A DNA stretch of 64,000 nucleotides from Mucilaginibacter sp. cycad4. GTDB taxonomy: Bacteria > Bacteroidota > Bacteroidia > Sphingobacteriales > Sphingobacteriaceae. Below are positions 24,200-32,648 of this stretch, one piece after another. The stretch is from NCBI RefSeq assembly GCF_034263275.1, contig NZ_CP139559.1, forward strand, positions 124,001-188,000. The letters run 5' to 3'. A program made the translations under genes and the position numbers. Position 1 is the stretch's first letter. Every line of letters starts with the position of its first letter. The notes beneath the pieces were generated by a model. It was given only the letters and a program-made list of their open reading frames with translations, did no database searches and was not told the DNA's origin.

Positions 24200-26149
24200 T
24201 TAATTAACCCTATGGATCTCAATCGCCTCAGGTATTGCAAGCACCAGCGGTACCTTCTCAACCGTTACAAAGCTCAGGTCGAGGCCGAAACCGCGCTCTT
24301 CGGACAAGCTCACTTTTTTAAGCTGCTTGTAGTAATCCATAATAAACCTTTCGATGAATGACAGGTTATGCGAGCGTGAGAAGATCTTTTCGATCACCAC
24401 AAAACGGAAATCGCCGACAATTTTGTGCCTGTTCAGTGATTTGTAGGTGCTGGTAATATCAACCTCACCTTTTTTAACGAGGTCTTCCACCACTTTCCTG
24501 AATAGCAGGTTTATTTGCTGTTCAACACGGAAACCGAGTTTAAAGTCAATCCGGATGAGTTTATTTGGCACCAGGTGGTCAACTTCGTATTCGCGTTTGT
24601 AAGGCTCATCCACTACGTCAACGTGTACCAGCCAGTAAACATCGGCACGTTTAGGCTGCTTTTGCAGTATGGAATAAACAATTTTTGATTCAATTTCCGA
24701 ATTGAAGTTGGCGCTGGTTAAGTAAACCAGCTGCGATGCATATTTAGGCACGCTTTCGTCAAGGCTCAGTTCCTTTATGATATCAAAATAGTCTTCTATT
24801 TCAACAAACTTAACATAGCGGTTCCTGATCTTGCGGGCGGTATGCCAGGTCCACATTACGGTGAACAGCACAAAACCTATAGAAAGGGTAAACCAACCGC
24901 CATCTAAAAACTTGTGCAGGTTACCGGTAAGGAAGGTGCCCTCAATAAGCAGGTAAACCGCCAAAAACGTATTGATGATATAATTAGGTACTTTTTTGCG
25001 TTTCAGGAATTTGGATACCAGTATGGTGGTCATGAGCATGGCTACGGTAATACTTAAACCGTAAGCAGCCTCCATTTTATCCGAATGTTTGAATATCAGC
25101 ACCACGCCTAAACAACCGGCCCAAAGCAACCAGTTAACGCTGGGCACATATAGCTGTCCTTTTTGCTCTGATGGGTAGTTGATCCTAACTTTTGGCCAAA
25201 GGTTAAGCCTTACGGCTTCGGCAATAAGCGTAAACGAGCCCGAAATCAGCGCCTGGCTGGCAATGATAGCCGCTACCGTAGCAATGCCGATACCATATAT
25301 CAGGAACCAGGTTGGCATGATCTGATAAAAAGGGTTTTGGGCGTTAAGGTCCATAACATGACCGTTACGCTGCAATAACCAAACTGCCTGCCCTAAATAG
25401 TTTAGGATAAGACATATTTTTACATAAACCCAGCTTACGCGGATATTGGCTTTACCGCAATGGCCAAGGTCGGAGTACAATGCTTCAGCACCTGTAGTAC
25501 AAAGGAAAACCGCACCTAATATTATAAACGCGCCATCGCTTGAGCTTGAAGTAAGCAATTTAATGGCGTAGTACGGGTTTAAAGAACGGATAACCCATGG
25601 ATCGTGTACAATGTAAGTGATACCTAAAACGCCCATCATGGTAAACCACAGGAACATAATAGGCCCAAATGCCTTGCCAACTAATGATGTACCAAACTGC
25701 TGTATGATGAATAGCACCGTGATAATGGCCATTACCACATACACTGTTGGTAAATTGGGATAGTACGTTTGCAAACCCTCAATGGCCGATGATATGGTAA
25801 TTGGCGGGGTAATAATGCCATCGGCCAAAAGGGCGCAGCCCCCTACAACAGCCGGTATAATAAGCCATTTTGCTTTACGCCGTACCAATGAGAACAGCGA
25901 GAAAATGCCGCCCTCGCCCTTGTTATCAGCCCTTAATGTTATCACCACGTATTTCAGGGTGGTTTGCAGGGTTAATGTCCAAAAAATGAGCGAAACACCT
26001 CCGAGAATTAATGTTTCTGAAATTTGACGCTGACCAACTATGGCCTTGAATACGTATAATGGGGAGGTACCAATATCACCGTAAATTATTCCTAAACTGA
26101 TTAGAAAGCCCGCGGCCGACAGTTTATGCAGATCTTTATGATTTGACAC
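24200..26149 (-). CDS. kup: Kup/HAK/KUP-family potassium transporter
   Basis: 649 aa. The start MSNHKDLHKLSAAGFLISLG leads into the family signature GIIYGDIGTSPLYVFKAI. Also seen are SLIFWTLTLQTTLKYV, NKGEGGIFSLF, GGCALLADGIITP and a cluster of about 12 hydrophobic helices up to about residue 430. A C-terminal soluble region of about 210 residues follows. Kup takes up potassium with protons. Length fits the family (about 620-650). Confidence 0.96.
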   Translation of the reverse strand: MSNHKDLHKLSAAGFLISLGIIYGDIGTSPLYVFKAIVGQRQISETLILGGVSLIFWTLTLQTTLKYVVITLRADNKGEGGIFSLFSLVRRKAKWLIIPAVVGGCALLADGIITPPITISSAIEGLQTYYPNLPTVYVVMAIITVLFIIQQFGTSLVGKAFGPIMFLWFTMMGVLGITYIVHDPWVIRSLNPYYAIKLLTSSSSDGAFIILGAVFLCTTGAEALYSDLGHCGKANIRVSWVYVKICLILNYLGQAVWLLQRNGHVMDLNAQNPFYQIMPTWFLIYGIGIATVAAIIASQALISGSFTLIAEAVRLNLWPKVRINYPSEQKGQLYVPSVNWLLWAGCLGVVLIFKHSDKMEAAYGLSITVAMLMTTILVSKFLKRKKVPNYIINTFLAVYLLIEGTFLTGNLHKFLDGGWFTLSIGFVLFTVMWTWHTARKIRNRYVKFVEIEDYFDIIKELSLDESVPKYASQLVYLTSANFNSEIESKIVYSILQKQPKRADVYWLVHVDVVDEPYKREYEVDHLVPNKLIRIDFKLGFRVEQQINLLFRKVVEDLVKKGEVDITSTYKSLNRHKIVGDFRFVVIEKIFSRSHNLSFIERFIMDYYKQLKKVSLSEERGFGLDLSFVTVEKVPLVLAIPEAIEIHRVN

Positions 26150-26168
26150 TTTTATGATTTAGAGATGG

Positions 26169-26176
26169 CAAAAATA
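26169..26176 (-). promoter_or_regulatory. Candidate -7 box for kup
   Basis: TATTTTTG on the minus strand, 19 nt upstream of the ATG. A minus-strand TTG at 26201-26203 lies 24 bases farther, slightly longer than the usual spacing. Confidence 0.4.
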
Positions 26177-26321
26177 TTAATTTTTTTGGTTAAACCATTA
26201 CAATGATTAAACGTATAAGGAAATTATGTGTCTATTATACAATAACACTGTGCATTTTGTTAAAATTTGTTAAAAAGTTTTACAAAAACACTAATATATA
26301 ATGGGATGAAGGCATTATTTA

Positions 26322-26329
26322 TACTTTTG
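26322..26329 (+). promoter_or_regulatory. Candidate -7 box for the T9SS-tail protein
   Basis: TACTTTTG matches TAnnTTTG and lies 17 nt upstream of the ATG at 26347. No clear -33. Confidence 0.4.
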
Positions 26330-26346
26330 TAGAATCATACTAAATA

Positions 26347-26862
26347 ATGAGGCGAAATTTTACATATTCTTATGTTTATACCTATGCATGGGGCGTGATA
26401 ATTGCGATGGCAGTTTTCATGAACTTCGCCTTTGTTGCTGATGGGCATTCGCTAAAGTCTGATACCGTGTATCTTAGGGGAAAAACCAAGGCGGCCAAAA
26501 CATCTTATTTAAAGAACGGCCTGCACCTTTCGCTTCCGCCGTTGAAGCCTGCTGTTACTTCAAACGTAAAAGTGAGCGTATCCCGGCCGGATGATAAACT
26601 GCTAAGTGATGTGCAATTATACCCCAACCCGGTTACCGACCAGATCAACCTGAAATATTCCATTTCGCGCAATACCAACGTAACCATTAAAATAATGGAT
26701 GTGCTGGGTAACGATATTTCTACCCTGTTTTCGCAAAGGGTTGAATCCGGCGATCATAATCTCAATTACCCCATCAGTAATAAGCTGGTCCGCGGTTTTT
26801 ACTTTGTAAGGGTAGTAGCCGGTACCGAATCCGTTATTAAAAGGATCTCGGTTATTAATTAA
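26347..26862 (+). CDS. Small exported protein consisting mostly of a T9SS type A sorting domain
   Basis: 171 aa. A hydrophobic N-terminus (about residues 12-33) acts as signal. About 60 residues of low-complexity linker follow, then a complete T9SS type A C-terminal domain from about residue 92: VQLYPNPVTDQINLKYSI, IKIMDVLGNDIS, LVRGFYFVRV and VIKRISVIN. Such tails normally direct large enzymes or adhesins through the type IX machinery, but here there is almost no cargo. A PorT-family protein in this window (48797) is consistent with a T9SS. It may be a remnant of a larger protein or a small surface peptide. Confidence 0.85.
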   Translation: MRRNFTYSYVYTYAWGVIIAMAVFMNFAFVADGHSLKSDTVYLRGKTKAAKTSYLKNGLHLSLPPLKPAVTSNVKVSVSRPDDKLLSDVQLYPNPVTDQINLKYSISRNTNVTIKIMDVLGNDISTLFSQRVESGDHNLNYPISNKLVRGFYFVRVVAGTESVIKRISVIN

Positions 26863-27230
26863 ATTCTTGGTTTAATCTTCCTCGCCGTTGTTGGTGTTGT
26901 CACCAACAACCCTACGCTATAAAAGGAATTTCGTGATAATGGAAAATGTTGCTGGTGACAACGCCAATAATGGCACAGAGCCAATTATGCTAAGCTGCCC
27001 CAGCGGGGCAAAAGGTTTGTAGAAATATATATACCACCAATTTAGCGTGCCGGAGGTACGCAACCCTGCTTTCTTTATCGCTGACATGGACAGCTTACAA
27101 ACGATCTTTTTTATAAACCCGCCCACTCCAGATTTTTTACTTAGCAAAACGTCAAATTATTAATACACCTCCAAAACCTTCCCCTCAAACCCATCAAATT
27201 TTTTAGCTTTGGCGATTATAGCGTTCATTT
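26863..27230. other. Intergenic region with several hairpins, 368 bp
   Basis: A perfect stem-loop GTTGTTGGTG-TTGT-CACCAACAAC lies at 26887-26910, shortly after the T9SS-tail stop. GCCCC-A-GCGGGGC-like sequence near 26997-27010 forms another short hairpin. The remainder (about 27020-27080) contains an imperfect palindrome around GCGTGCCGGAGGTACGC. I see no gene. The -7 box of the next gene lies at 27204. Confidence 0.55.
27204..27211 (+). promoter_or_regulatory. Candidate -7 box for the FAH-family gene
   Basis: TAGCTTTG matches TAnnTTTG, 19 nt before the ATG. No TTG at the -33 position. Confidence 0.4.
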
Positions 27231-27842
27231 ATGAAAATTATTGCCATTGGCCGCAACTACGCCGAACACGCCAAAGAACTCAATAACCCGGTACCCACAA
27301 CACCGGTTATCTTCATGAAGCCCGACACGGCTTTATTAAAAGAGAACAAGCCTTTTTACCATCCGGACTTTTCGGAAGATGTTCACCACGAAATAGAATT
27401 GGTTTTGAAGATCAGTAAGGAAGGCAAACACATCGGCGAAAAATTTGCCGCCAGTTACTACGAAGAAATTGGCTTAGGTATCGACTTTACTGCCCGCGAC
27501 GTTCAGGCACGCCATAAAGAAAAAGGCCTGCCATGGGAATTGGCCAAAGCATTTGATGGCTCGGCACCCATCAGCAATTTTGTGCCTAAGACAAAGTTTG
27601 AATCCGTTTATGATATCAACTTTAAGCTGGATATCAACGGCGAAACCCGCCAGCAGGGCAACACCCGCGACCTGCTTTTCTCGTTCGAGAGCATTATCGC
27701 CTTTGTTTCAAAATACATCACCCTTAAAAAGGGCGATCTAATATTTACCGGCACCCCACCAGGTGTATCAAAAGTAAAAATCGGCGACAGACTTGAGGGA
27801 TATCTCGAAGATGAGAAAATGCTCGATTTTTACGTTAAATAA
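27231..27842 (+). CDS. Fumarylacetoacetate hydrolase family protein (acylpyruvase-like)
   Basis: 203 aa, the short FAH-domain type. Motifs: IAIGRNYAEHAKELNNPVP at the start, PVIFMKPDTALL, metal-binding EIE in HHEIELVLKI, GIDFTARDVQ, KAFDGSAPIS and FTGTPPGVSKVKIGD at the end. The family hydrolyses or decarboxylates acylpyruvates and oxaloacetate with Mg2+. The exact substrate is not readable. It is the first gene of a run with the M23 peptidase (2 bp away) and bcp. Confidence 0.93.
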   Translation: MKIIAIGRNYAEHAKELNNPVPTTPVIFMKPDTALLKENKPFYHPDFSEDVHHEIELVLKISKEGKHIGEKFAASYYEEIGLGIDFTARDVQARHKEKGLPWELAKAFDGSAPISNFVPKTKFESVYDINFKLDINGETRQQGNTRDLLFSFESIIAFVSKYITLKKGDLIFTGTPPGVSKVKIGDRLEGYLEDEKMLDFYVK

Positions 27843-27844
27843 AC

Positions 27845-29563
27845 ATGATCAAAAAACTACTGGTTACAGGTGCAATGTGTTTGGCGCTTTACTCAAACAT
27901 ATTTGCTCAAAATATTATACAAAGCAGAGCATACCCGCAAAACTATTTCAGGTATCCGCTTGATCTTACCCCGCCCACTACAGCCGGCTCATTTGGCGAA
28001 CTGAGACCTTCGCATTTCCACTCCGGGCTCGATTTTAAAACCAATCAGCGTACGGGCTATCCCGTACATGCGGCCGCCGAAGGTTACATATCAAGGGTAC
28101 GTGTACAGTTTGGCGGTTTTGGAAGGGCTATCTATATCACCCATCCAAACGGATATACTACTGTCTATGGTCACTTGCAAAGTTTTAGTCCGGCAGTTAT
28201 TGAGTTGGTAAAGAAATATCAATACGAGCACCAAACCTACGAGGCAGATTTTAATCTTACACCAACACAGGTACCGGTAAAAAAGGATGAGGTTGTAGCT
28301 ATTTCCGGAAACGCCGGTGCATCAGCGGGACCGCATGTGCACTTTGAGATCAGGGATACTAAAACAGAGGAAACTATCAATGCGCAATTGTTTGGCTTAA
28401 CCATCCCGGATAAAGTACCGCCTACCATCACTGCTATCGGTATTTACCATCTTAACGGAAGGCCTTTCAGCGAAAAAACACCGAAGGAGTTTTTAGGCGT
28501 TACCGGGTCGGCAGGTAATTATCACCTCATTAAACCACAAACGCTGGAACTAAGCGGTAATATCGGATTCGGGATTAATACCACCGATATGAACAGTACT
28601 TCGTTTAATCATAACGGTGTTTATTCCATCGAACTAAAACTGGATGGCAAAACCGTATATACCTTTGCGGTGGAGCGTTTCGCGTTCGATCAAACCCATG
28701 CTATTAATGCTTATATCGATTACCCCGCCTTCGAATCATCGCGCAGGTGGATGCAAAAATGTTTTATCCTGCCCGGCAGCCGCATTTCGCTATACCCACA
28801 ATCGGTAAACAATGGCATCATCACGTTTGATGACAATGCCATACATGAGGTTGAATACGTGGTAAAGGATGTTGCCGGTAATACCTCATCGTTGAAATTA
28901 AAAGTAAAGTCATCACCATTTGCCAATCCGCAGCCTGTAAAACCTACCGGTACTATGTTTTACTATGATAAGCAGAGCGAGTTTAGCAACGATAAGGTTA
29001 AGGTGATTATTATGCCGGGTAACTTGTATGATGACCTTGATTTCCAATATTCAGCATCAGCCAAACCTGCGGGCGCTTATTCGGCCATGCACCATATCCA
29101 TAACCGGTTAACACCCATTCATGATAGCTATGAAATCCGGATCAGGCCCGATGCCGACCTGGGCAAGTATACCGATAAGGCGGTAATTGTGAGTTCATGG
29201 GGTGGCTGCCAGGGCGGTTACTTTAAAGATGGTTATGTGATATCGCAGGTGAGCGCCTTTGGCGATTATTATATCAAGGTAGATACTGTACCGCCCGTTA
29301 TTCACCCGCTCAATATCAAAAACGGGAGCAATATGAAGGCTGCTCGCAGTATTAATTTCAGAATGAGCGATAATTTATCAGGAATTAAGAGCTATACCGG
29401 CACTATTGATGGTAAATGGGTACTAATGGAGCATGATTATAAAACTAAAATATTAAGTTACACCTTTAATAGCGATATTGCACCCGGTAAACACGTGTTT
29501 AAGTTGGCATTAGTTGATAACAAGAATAATTTTTCGGAATTTGCCGCCGATTTTTACAGATAA
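27845..29563 (+). CDS. M23-family metallopeptidase, exported
   Basis: 572 aa with a signal peptide (residues 1-21, ending in IFAQ). The LytM/M23 domain spans about residues 45-175. The zinc ligands fit: HSGLD (His59, Asp63) and GPHVHFEI (His164, His166), with His110 in VYGHLQ. About 400 residues of beta-rich repeats follow and may bind cell wall or partner proteins. M23 enzymes cut peptidoglycan cross-bridges or act as cell-wall hydrolase activators. All catalytic ligands look intact. Operon with the FAH gene and probably bcp. Confidence 0.93.
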   Translation: MIKKLLVTGAMCLALYSNIFAQNIIQSRAYPQNYFRYPLDLTPPTTAGSFGELRPSHFHSGLDFKTNQRTGYPVHAAAEGYISRVRVQFGGFGRAIYITHPNGYTTVYGHLQSFSPAVIELVKKYQYEHQTYEADFNLTPTQVPVKKDEVVAISGNAGASAGPHVHFEIRDTKTEETINAQLFGLTIPDKVPPTITAIGIYHLNGRPFSEKTPKEFLGVTGSAGNYHLIKPQTLELSGNIGFGINTTDMNSTSFNHNGVYSIELKLDGKTVYTFAVERFAFDQTHAINAYIDYPAFESSRRWMQKCFILPGSRISLYPQSVNNGIITFDDNAIHEVEYVVKDVAGNTSSLKLKVKSSPFANPQPVKPTGTMFYYDKQSEFSNDKVKVIIMPGNLYDDLDFQYSASAKPAGAYSAMHHIHNRLTPIHDSYEIRIRPDADLGKYTDKAVIVSSWGGCQGGYFKDGYVISQVSAFGDYYIKVDTVPPVIHPLNIKNGSNMKAARSINFRMSDNLSGIKSYTGTIDGKWVLMEHDYKTKILSYTFNSDIAPGKHVFKLALVDNKNNFSEFAADFYR

Positions 29564-29579
29564 TTACCCAATAAATACC

Positions 29580-30041
29580 ATGACAACACTAAAAGAAGGC
29601 GATAAAGCCCCTGCTTTTACCGCTAAAGACCAAAACGGTAAAGAAGTATCCCTTGCCGATTATAAAGGCAAAAATGTGATCCTTTACTTTTACCCCAAAG
29701 ATGATACCCCCGGCTGTACTGCCGAATCATGCGATTTCAGGGATAACTATCAATCGCTTTTAAGCAAAGGTTTTGAGGTGATAGGGGTAAGTACCGATGA
29801 TGAAAAATCACACAAAAAATTTGAAACCAAATACAGCCTGCCATTTACCCTGATAGCGGATAATGAGCTTAAAATTGTTGAAACTTACGGCGTATGGGTT
29901 GAAAAGAACATGTATGGCAAAAAATATATGGGTACAGCCCGTACCACATTTATTATTGATGCAGAAGGGGTTATTACGCACGTGATAGGTAAGGTGGATA
30001 CCCAAAATTCATCTCAGCAAGTGCTCGATCTTGTAAAATAA
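29580..30041 (+). CDS. bcp: Thioredoxin-dependent thiol peroxidase (peroxiredoxin Q/Bcp)
   Basis: 153 aa from the ATG at 29580; an upstream in-frame start overlaps the peptidase and adds nothing. Peroxidatic Cys46 in FYPKDDTPGCTAESC and resolving Cys51 five residues later, the Bcp atypical 2-Cys pattern. Also GVSTDDEKSHKKF and GTARTTFIID. It reduces hydroperoxides using thioredoxin, such as the TrxA encoded at 14667. It follows the M23 gene by 16 bp. Confidence 0.96.
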   Translation: MTTLKEGDKAPAFTAKDQNGKEVSLADYKGKNVILYFYPKDDTPGCTAESCDFRDNYQSLLSKGFEVIGVSTDDEKSHKKFETKYSLPFTLIADNELKIVETYGVWVEKNMYGKKYMGTARTTFIIDAEGVITHVIGKVDTQNSSQQVLDLVK

Positions 30042-30093
30042 GTGTTGAAAACACAATTAAAATAGCTACTTTAGCAGTTCCTAAATTCCATTA

Positions 30094-30939
30094 ATGAAAG
30101 CAGACTTACAAACATTAGAAAAAACCGCGTCGCAGATTAGGCGCGACATTGTACGTATGGTACATGGCTGTCAATCAGGCCACCCCGGCGGCTCATTGGG
30201 CTGTACCGATTTCTTTACCGCATTGTACTTTTCGGTAATGAACCACGATCCTAAATTTAATATGGATGCAGTTGGCGAAGATATTTTCTTCCTGTCAAAC
30301 GGCCATATTTCCCCCGTGTTTTACAGCACATTGGCACATGCCGGTTATTTTGATAAAGCCGAACTGGCAACTTTCCGTAAACTGAACGCGCGTTTACAAG
30401 GTCACCCAACCACGCATGAGCACCTTCCGGGCATCCGTATTGCTTCGGGTTCATTGGGCCAGGGCTTATCTGTAGCTATCGGCGCTGCATTGGCTAAAAA
30501 ATTAAATGGTGATAAATCATTGGTGTTTACCCTGCATGGCGATGGCGAGCTCCAGGAAGGCCAGATTTGGGAAGCCGCGATGTTTGCGCCTCATAACCAT
30601 GTTGATAACCTGATCTCGACTATAGATGTTAACGGTCAGCAAATTGATGGTCCAACTAAACTGGTACTTTCATTAGGCGATCTTCGCGCTAAATGGGAAG
30701 CTTTTGGCTGGGATGTATTGGATATGAAAGGTAATGATATGGCCGATGTGGTTAGGGTGCTTGAAGAAGCAAAAAGCCGCACTGGTCAGGGTAAACCGAT
30801 CATGATCCTGATGCATACCGAAATGGGTTACGGTGTTGACTTTATGGTAGGCAGCCACAAATGGCACGGTGTTGCGCCAAATGATGAGCAGCTTAAACTG
30901 GCTTTAGATCAGTTAGAGGAAACACTGGGCGATTATTAA
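30094..30939 (+). CDS. Transketolase, N-terminal (thiamine diphosphate-binding) subunit
   Basis: 281 aa. It covers the first half of transketolase: GHPGGSLGCTDFFTALYF, the LGQGLSVAIGAALA segment and the TPP/Mg motif HGDGELQEGQIWEAAMFA...DVNGQQIDG. Split transketolases need the partner encoded at 31046. The pair transfers two-carbon ketol units in the pentose phosphate pathway. The gap between the two genes (106 bp) holds a palindromic repeat. Confidence 0.95.
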   Translation: MKADLQTLEKTASQIRRDIVRMVHGCQSGHPGGSLGCTDFFTALYFSVMNHDPKFNMDAVGEDIFFLSNGHISPVFYSTLAHAGYFDKAELATFRKLNARLQGHPTTHEHLPGIRIASGSLGQGLSVAIGAALAKKLNGDKSLVFTLHGDGELQEGQIWEAAMFAPHNHVDNLISTIDVNGQQIDGPTKLVLSLGDLRAKWEAFGWDVLDMKGNDMADVVRVLEEAKSRTGQGKPIMILMHTEMGYGVDFMVGSHKWHGVAPNDEQLKLALDQLEETLGDY

Positions 30940-30980
30940 TCCACCCCCTCCGGCTCCCCCAAAGGGGGAGAGTTAAAAAA
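30940..30980. repeat. C/G-rich palindromic repeat between the transketolase genes
   Basis: CCACCCCCTCCGGCTCCCCC and GGGGGAG form a stem-loop around AAA, followed by AGTTAAAAAA. It belongs to the same broad family as 8473 and 14174. It splits an operon, so it may act as an attenuator or simply as an insertion. Confidence 0.6.
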
Positions 30981-31045
30981 GCGTCAGTTTAATTTATTAC
31001 TATTTAATGCCAATCTCTCTCAATTGTGCAGAGGGAATTTGAACA

Positions 31046-32011
31046 ATGAAAAAATACACTTACACAGATAAAAAAGATACCCGCTCGGGCTTTGGCGCCG
31101 GGTTGCTGGAAGCAGGCCAGAAAAACGACCAGGTTGTTGCCCTTTGTGCCGACCTTATCGGTTCGTTAAAAATGAACGATTTTATTAAAGCATTCCCCGA
31201 GCGTTTTGTACAGGTAGGTATTGCTGAAGCTAACATGATCGGTATTGCTGCCGGTATGACTATAGGCGGTAAAATTCCTTTTACCGGTACTTTCGCAAAC
31301 TTTTCAACAGGCAGGGTTTATGATCAGATCCGCCAGTCGGTAGCTTATTCAAACAAAAACGTTAAAATTTGCGCTTCACACGCTGGTTTAACTTTGGGCG
31401 AGGACGGTGCTACCCACCAGATTTTGGAAGATATCGGCCTGATGAAAATGTTACCAGGCATGACGGTTATCAACACCTGCGATTATAACCAAACCAAAGC
31501 TGCTACCATTGCTATTGCTGATTATGAAGGCCCGGTTTATTTACGTTTCGGTCGCCCGGTTGTTCCTATTTTTACCGATCCTGATCAAAAATTTGAAATT
31601 GGTAAAGCATGGATGGTGAACGAAGGTGCCGATGTAAGTATCTTTGCAACAGGTCACCTGGTATGGCAGGCTATCCTTGCAGGCGAAATTTTAGCTGAGC
31701 AGGGTATCGATGCCGAGATCATCAACATCCACACCATTAAACCGTTGGATGAAGAGGCTATTTTGAAATCAGTTGCTAAAACAGGCTGCGTAGTTACTGC
31801 CGAAGAACACAACCGTTTGGGTGGCTTAGGCGACAGCGTTGCCCAGGTACTTGCAGTGCACAACCCATCACCACAGGAGTACGTAGCTGTAAATGACAGC
31901 TTTGGCGAAAGCGGTACACCTGAACAACTGATGACCAAATACGGCCTTGATGCCGATCATATTGTGGCAGCGGTGAAAAAGGTGATAGAAAGAAAAAACA
32001 AAAAAGGTTAA
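31046..32011 (+). CDS. Transketolase, C-terminal subunit
   Basis: 321 aa. The pyrimidine-binding domain shows FVQVGIAEANMIGIAAGM (catalytic Glu) and ASHAGLTLGEDGATHQ. The C-terminal transketolase domain contains GADVSIFATGHLVWQAILAG and TAEEHNRLGGLGDSVAQVL. It completes the split enzyme with the product of 30094. An ECF sigma gene starts 31 bp downstream. Confidence 0.95.
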   Translation: MKKYTYTDKKDTRSGFGAGLLEAGQKNDQVVALCADLIGSLKMNDFIKAFPERFVQVGIAEANMIGIAAGMTIGGKIPFTGTFANFSTGRVYDQIRQSVAYSNKNVKICASHAGLTLGEDGATHQILEDIGLMKMLPGMTVINTCDYNQTKAATIAIADYEGPVYLRFGRPVVPIFTDPDQKFEIGKAWMVNEGADVSIFATGHLVWQAILAGEILAEQGIDAEIINIHTIKPLDEEAILKSVAKTGCVVTAEEHNRLGGLGDSVAQVLAVHNPSPQEYVAVNDSFGESGTPEQLMTKYGLDADHIVAAVKKVIERKNKKG

Positions 32012-32042
32012 TTAAACCTTTAACATTAATAAAATTCTAAAA

Positions 32043-32597
32043 ATGTCGGTACAGGTTGAAGATTCAGAGATATTAAGCAAGTTTCAGGACGAAAAGACCC
32101 GGAATGAGGCATTTAACCTGTTGTTGAAAAAATACCAGCAAAAAATATACTGGCACATCAGGCGCATGGTTGTTGATCATGACGATGCTGATGACCTGGT
32201 TCAGGATGTTTTTGTAAAGGTTTGGAAAAACCTTGCCGGTTTCAGAAACGACGCGCAACTGTACACCTGGATGTACAGGATAGCATCCAACGAATGCATT
32301 ACTTTTTTGAATAAGAAAAAACAAAAAAATAATGTTTCGTTGGATGATGTTGCTTATGAGCTGGCCGATACACTGGCCGACTCAACCTATTTTAACGGCG
32401 ATGCAGCACAGCGTAAGCTACAGGAAGCACTGCTTACCCTGCCCGAAAAACAACGGCTTGTTTTCAATATGAAATATTATGAAGACATGAAGTACGAAGA
32501 AATGTCGCAGGTTTTGGGTACCAGTGTGGGCGCTTTAAAGGCTTCTTTTCACTTGGCAGTCAAGAAGATAGAAGCTCATTTGCTCGGCAGGGATTAA
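32043..32597 (+). CDS. ECF-type RNA polymerase sigma factor
   Basis: 184 aa. Region 2: YWHIRRMVVDHDDADDLVQD with VFVKVWKNL, then YTWMYRIASNECI. Region 4: LTLPEKQRLVFNMKYYEDMK with YEEMSQVLGTSVGALKASFH. No extra domains. It directs RNA polymerase to a stress regulon. It is followed by a one-pass membrane repeat protein (51 bp) and a small exported protein (17 bp further), the usual position for its anti-sigma factor and periplasmic sensor. The transketolase gene ends only 31 bp upstream, so read-through is possible. Confidence 0.93.
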   Translation: MSVQVEDSEILSKFQDEKTRNEAFNLLLKKYQQKIYWHIRRMVVDHDDADDLVQDVFVKVWKNLAGFRNDAQLYTWMYRIASNECITFLNKKKQKNNVSLDDVAYELADTLADSTYFNGDAAQRKLQEALLTLPEKQRLVFNMKYYEDMKYEEMSQVLGTSVGALKASFHLAVKKIEAHLLGRD

Positions 32598-32648
32598 TTT
32601 TTTAATTTACGTTAAACCTTTTAGCACTATACCAATCTATAGTTGTGT

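Noticed and set aside
26887..26910. Perfect hairpin after the T9SS-tail gene as a riboswitch or attenuator
   Set aside because: Too short, without a T-run and not placed before a gene.
29514..29579. Longer start of bcp overlapping the M23 gene
   Set aside because: The extra residues are not peroxiredoxin-like, and the ATG at 29580 gives the standard length.
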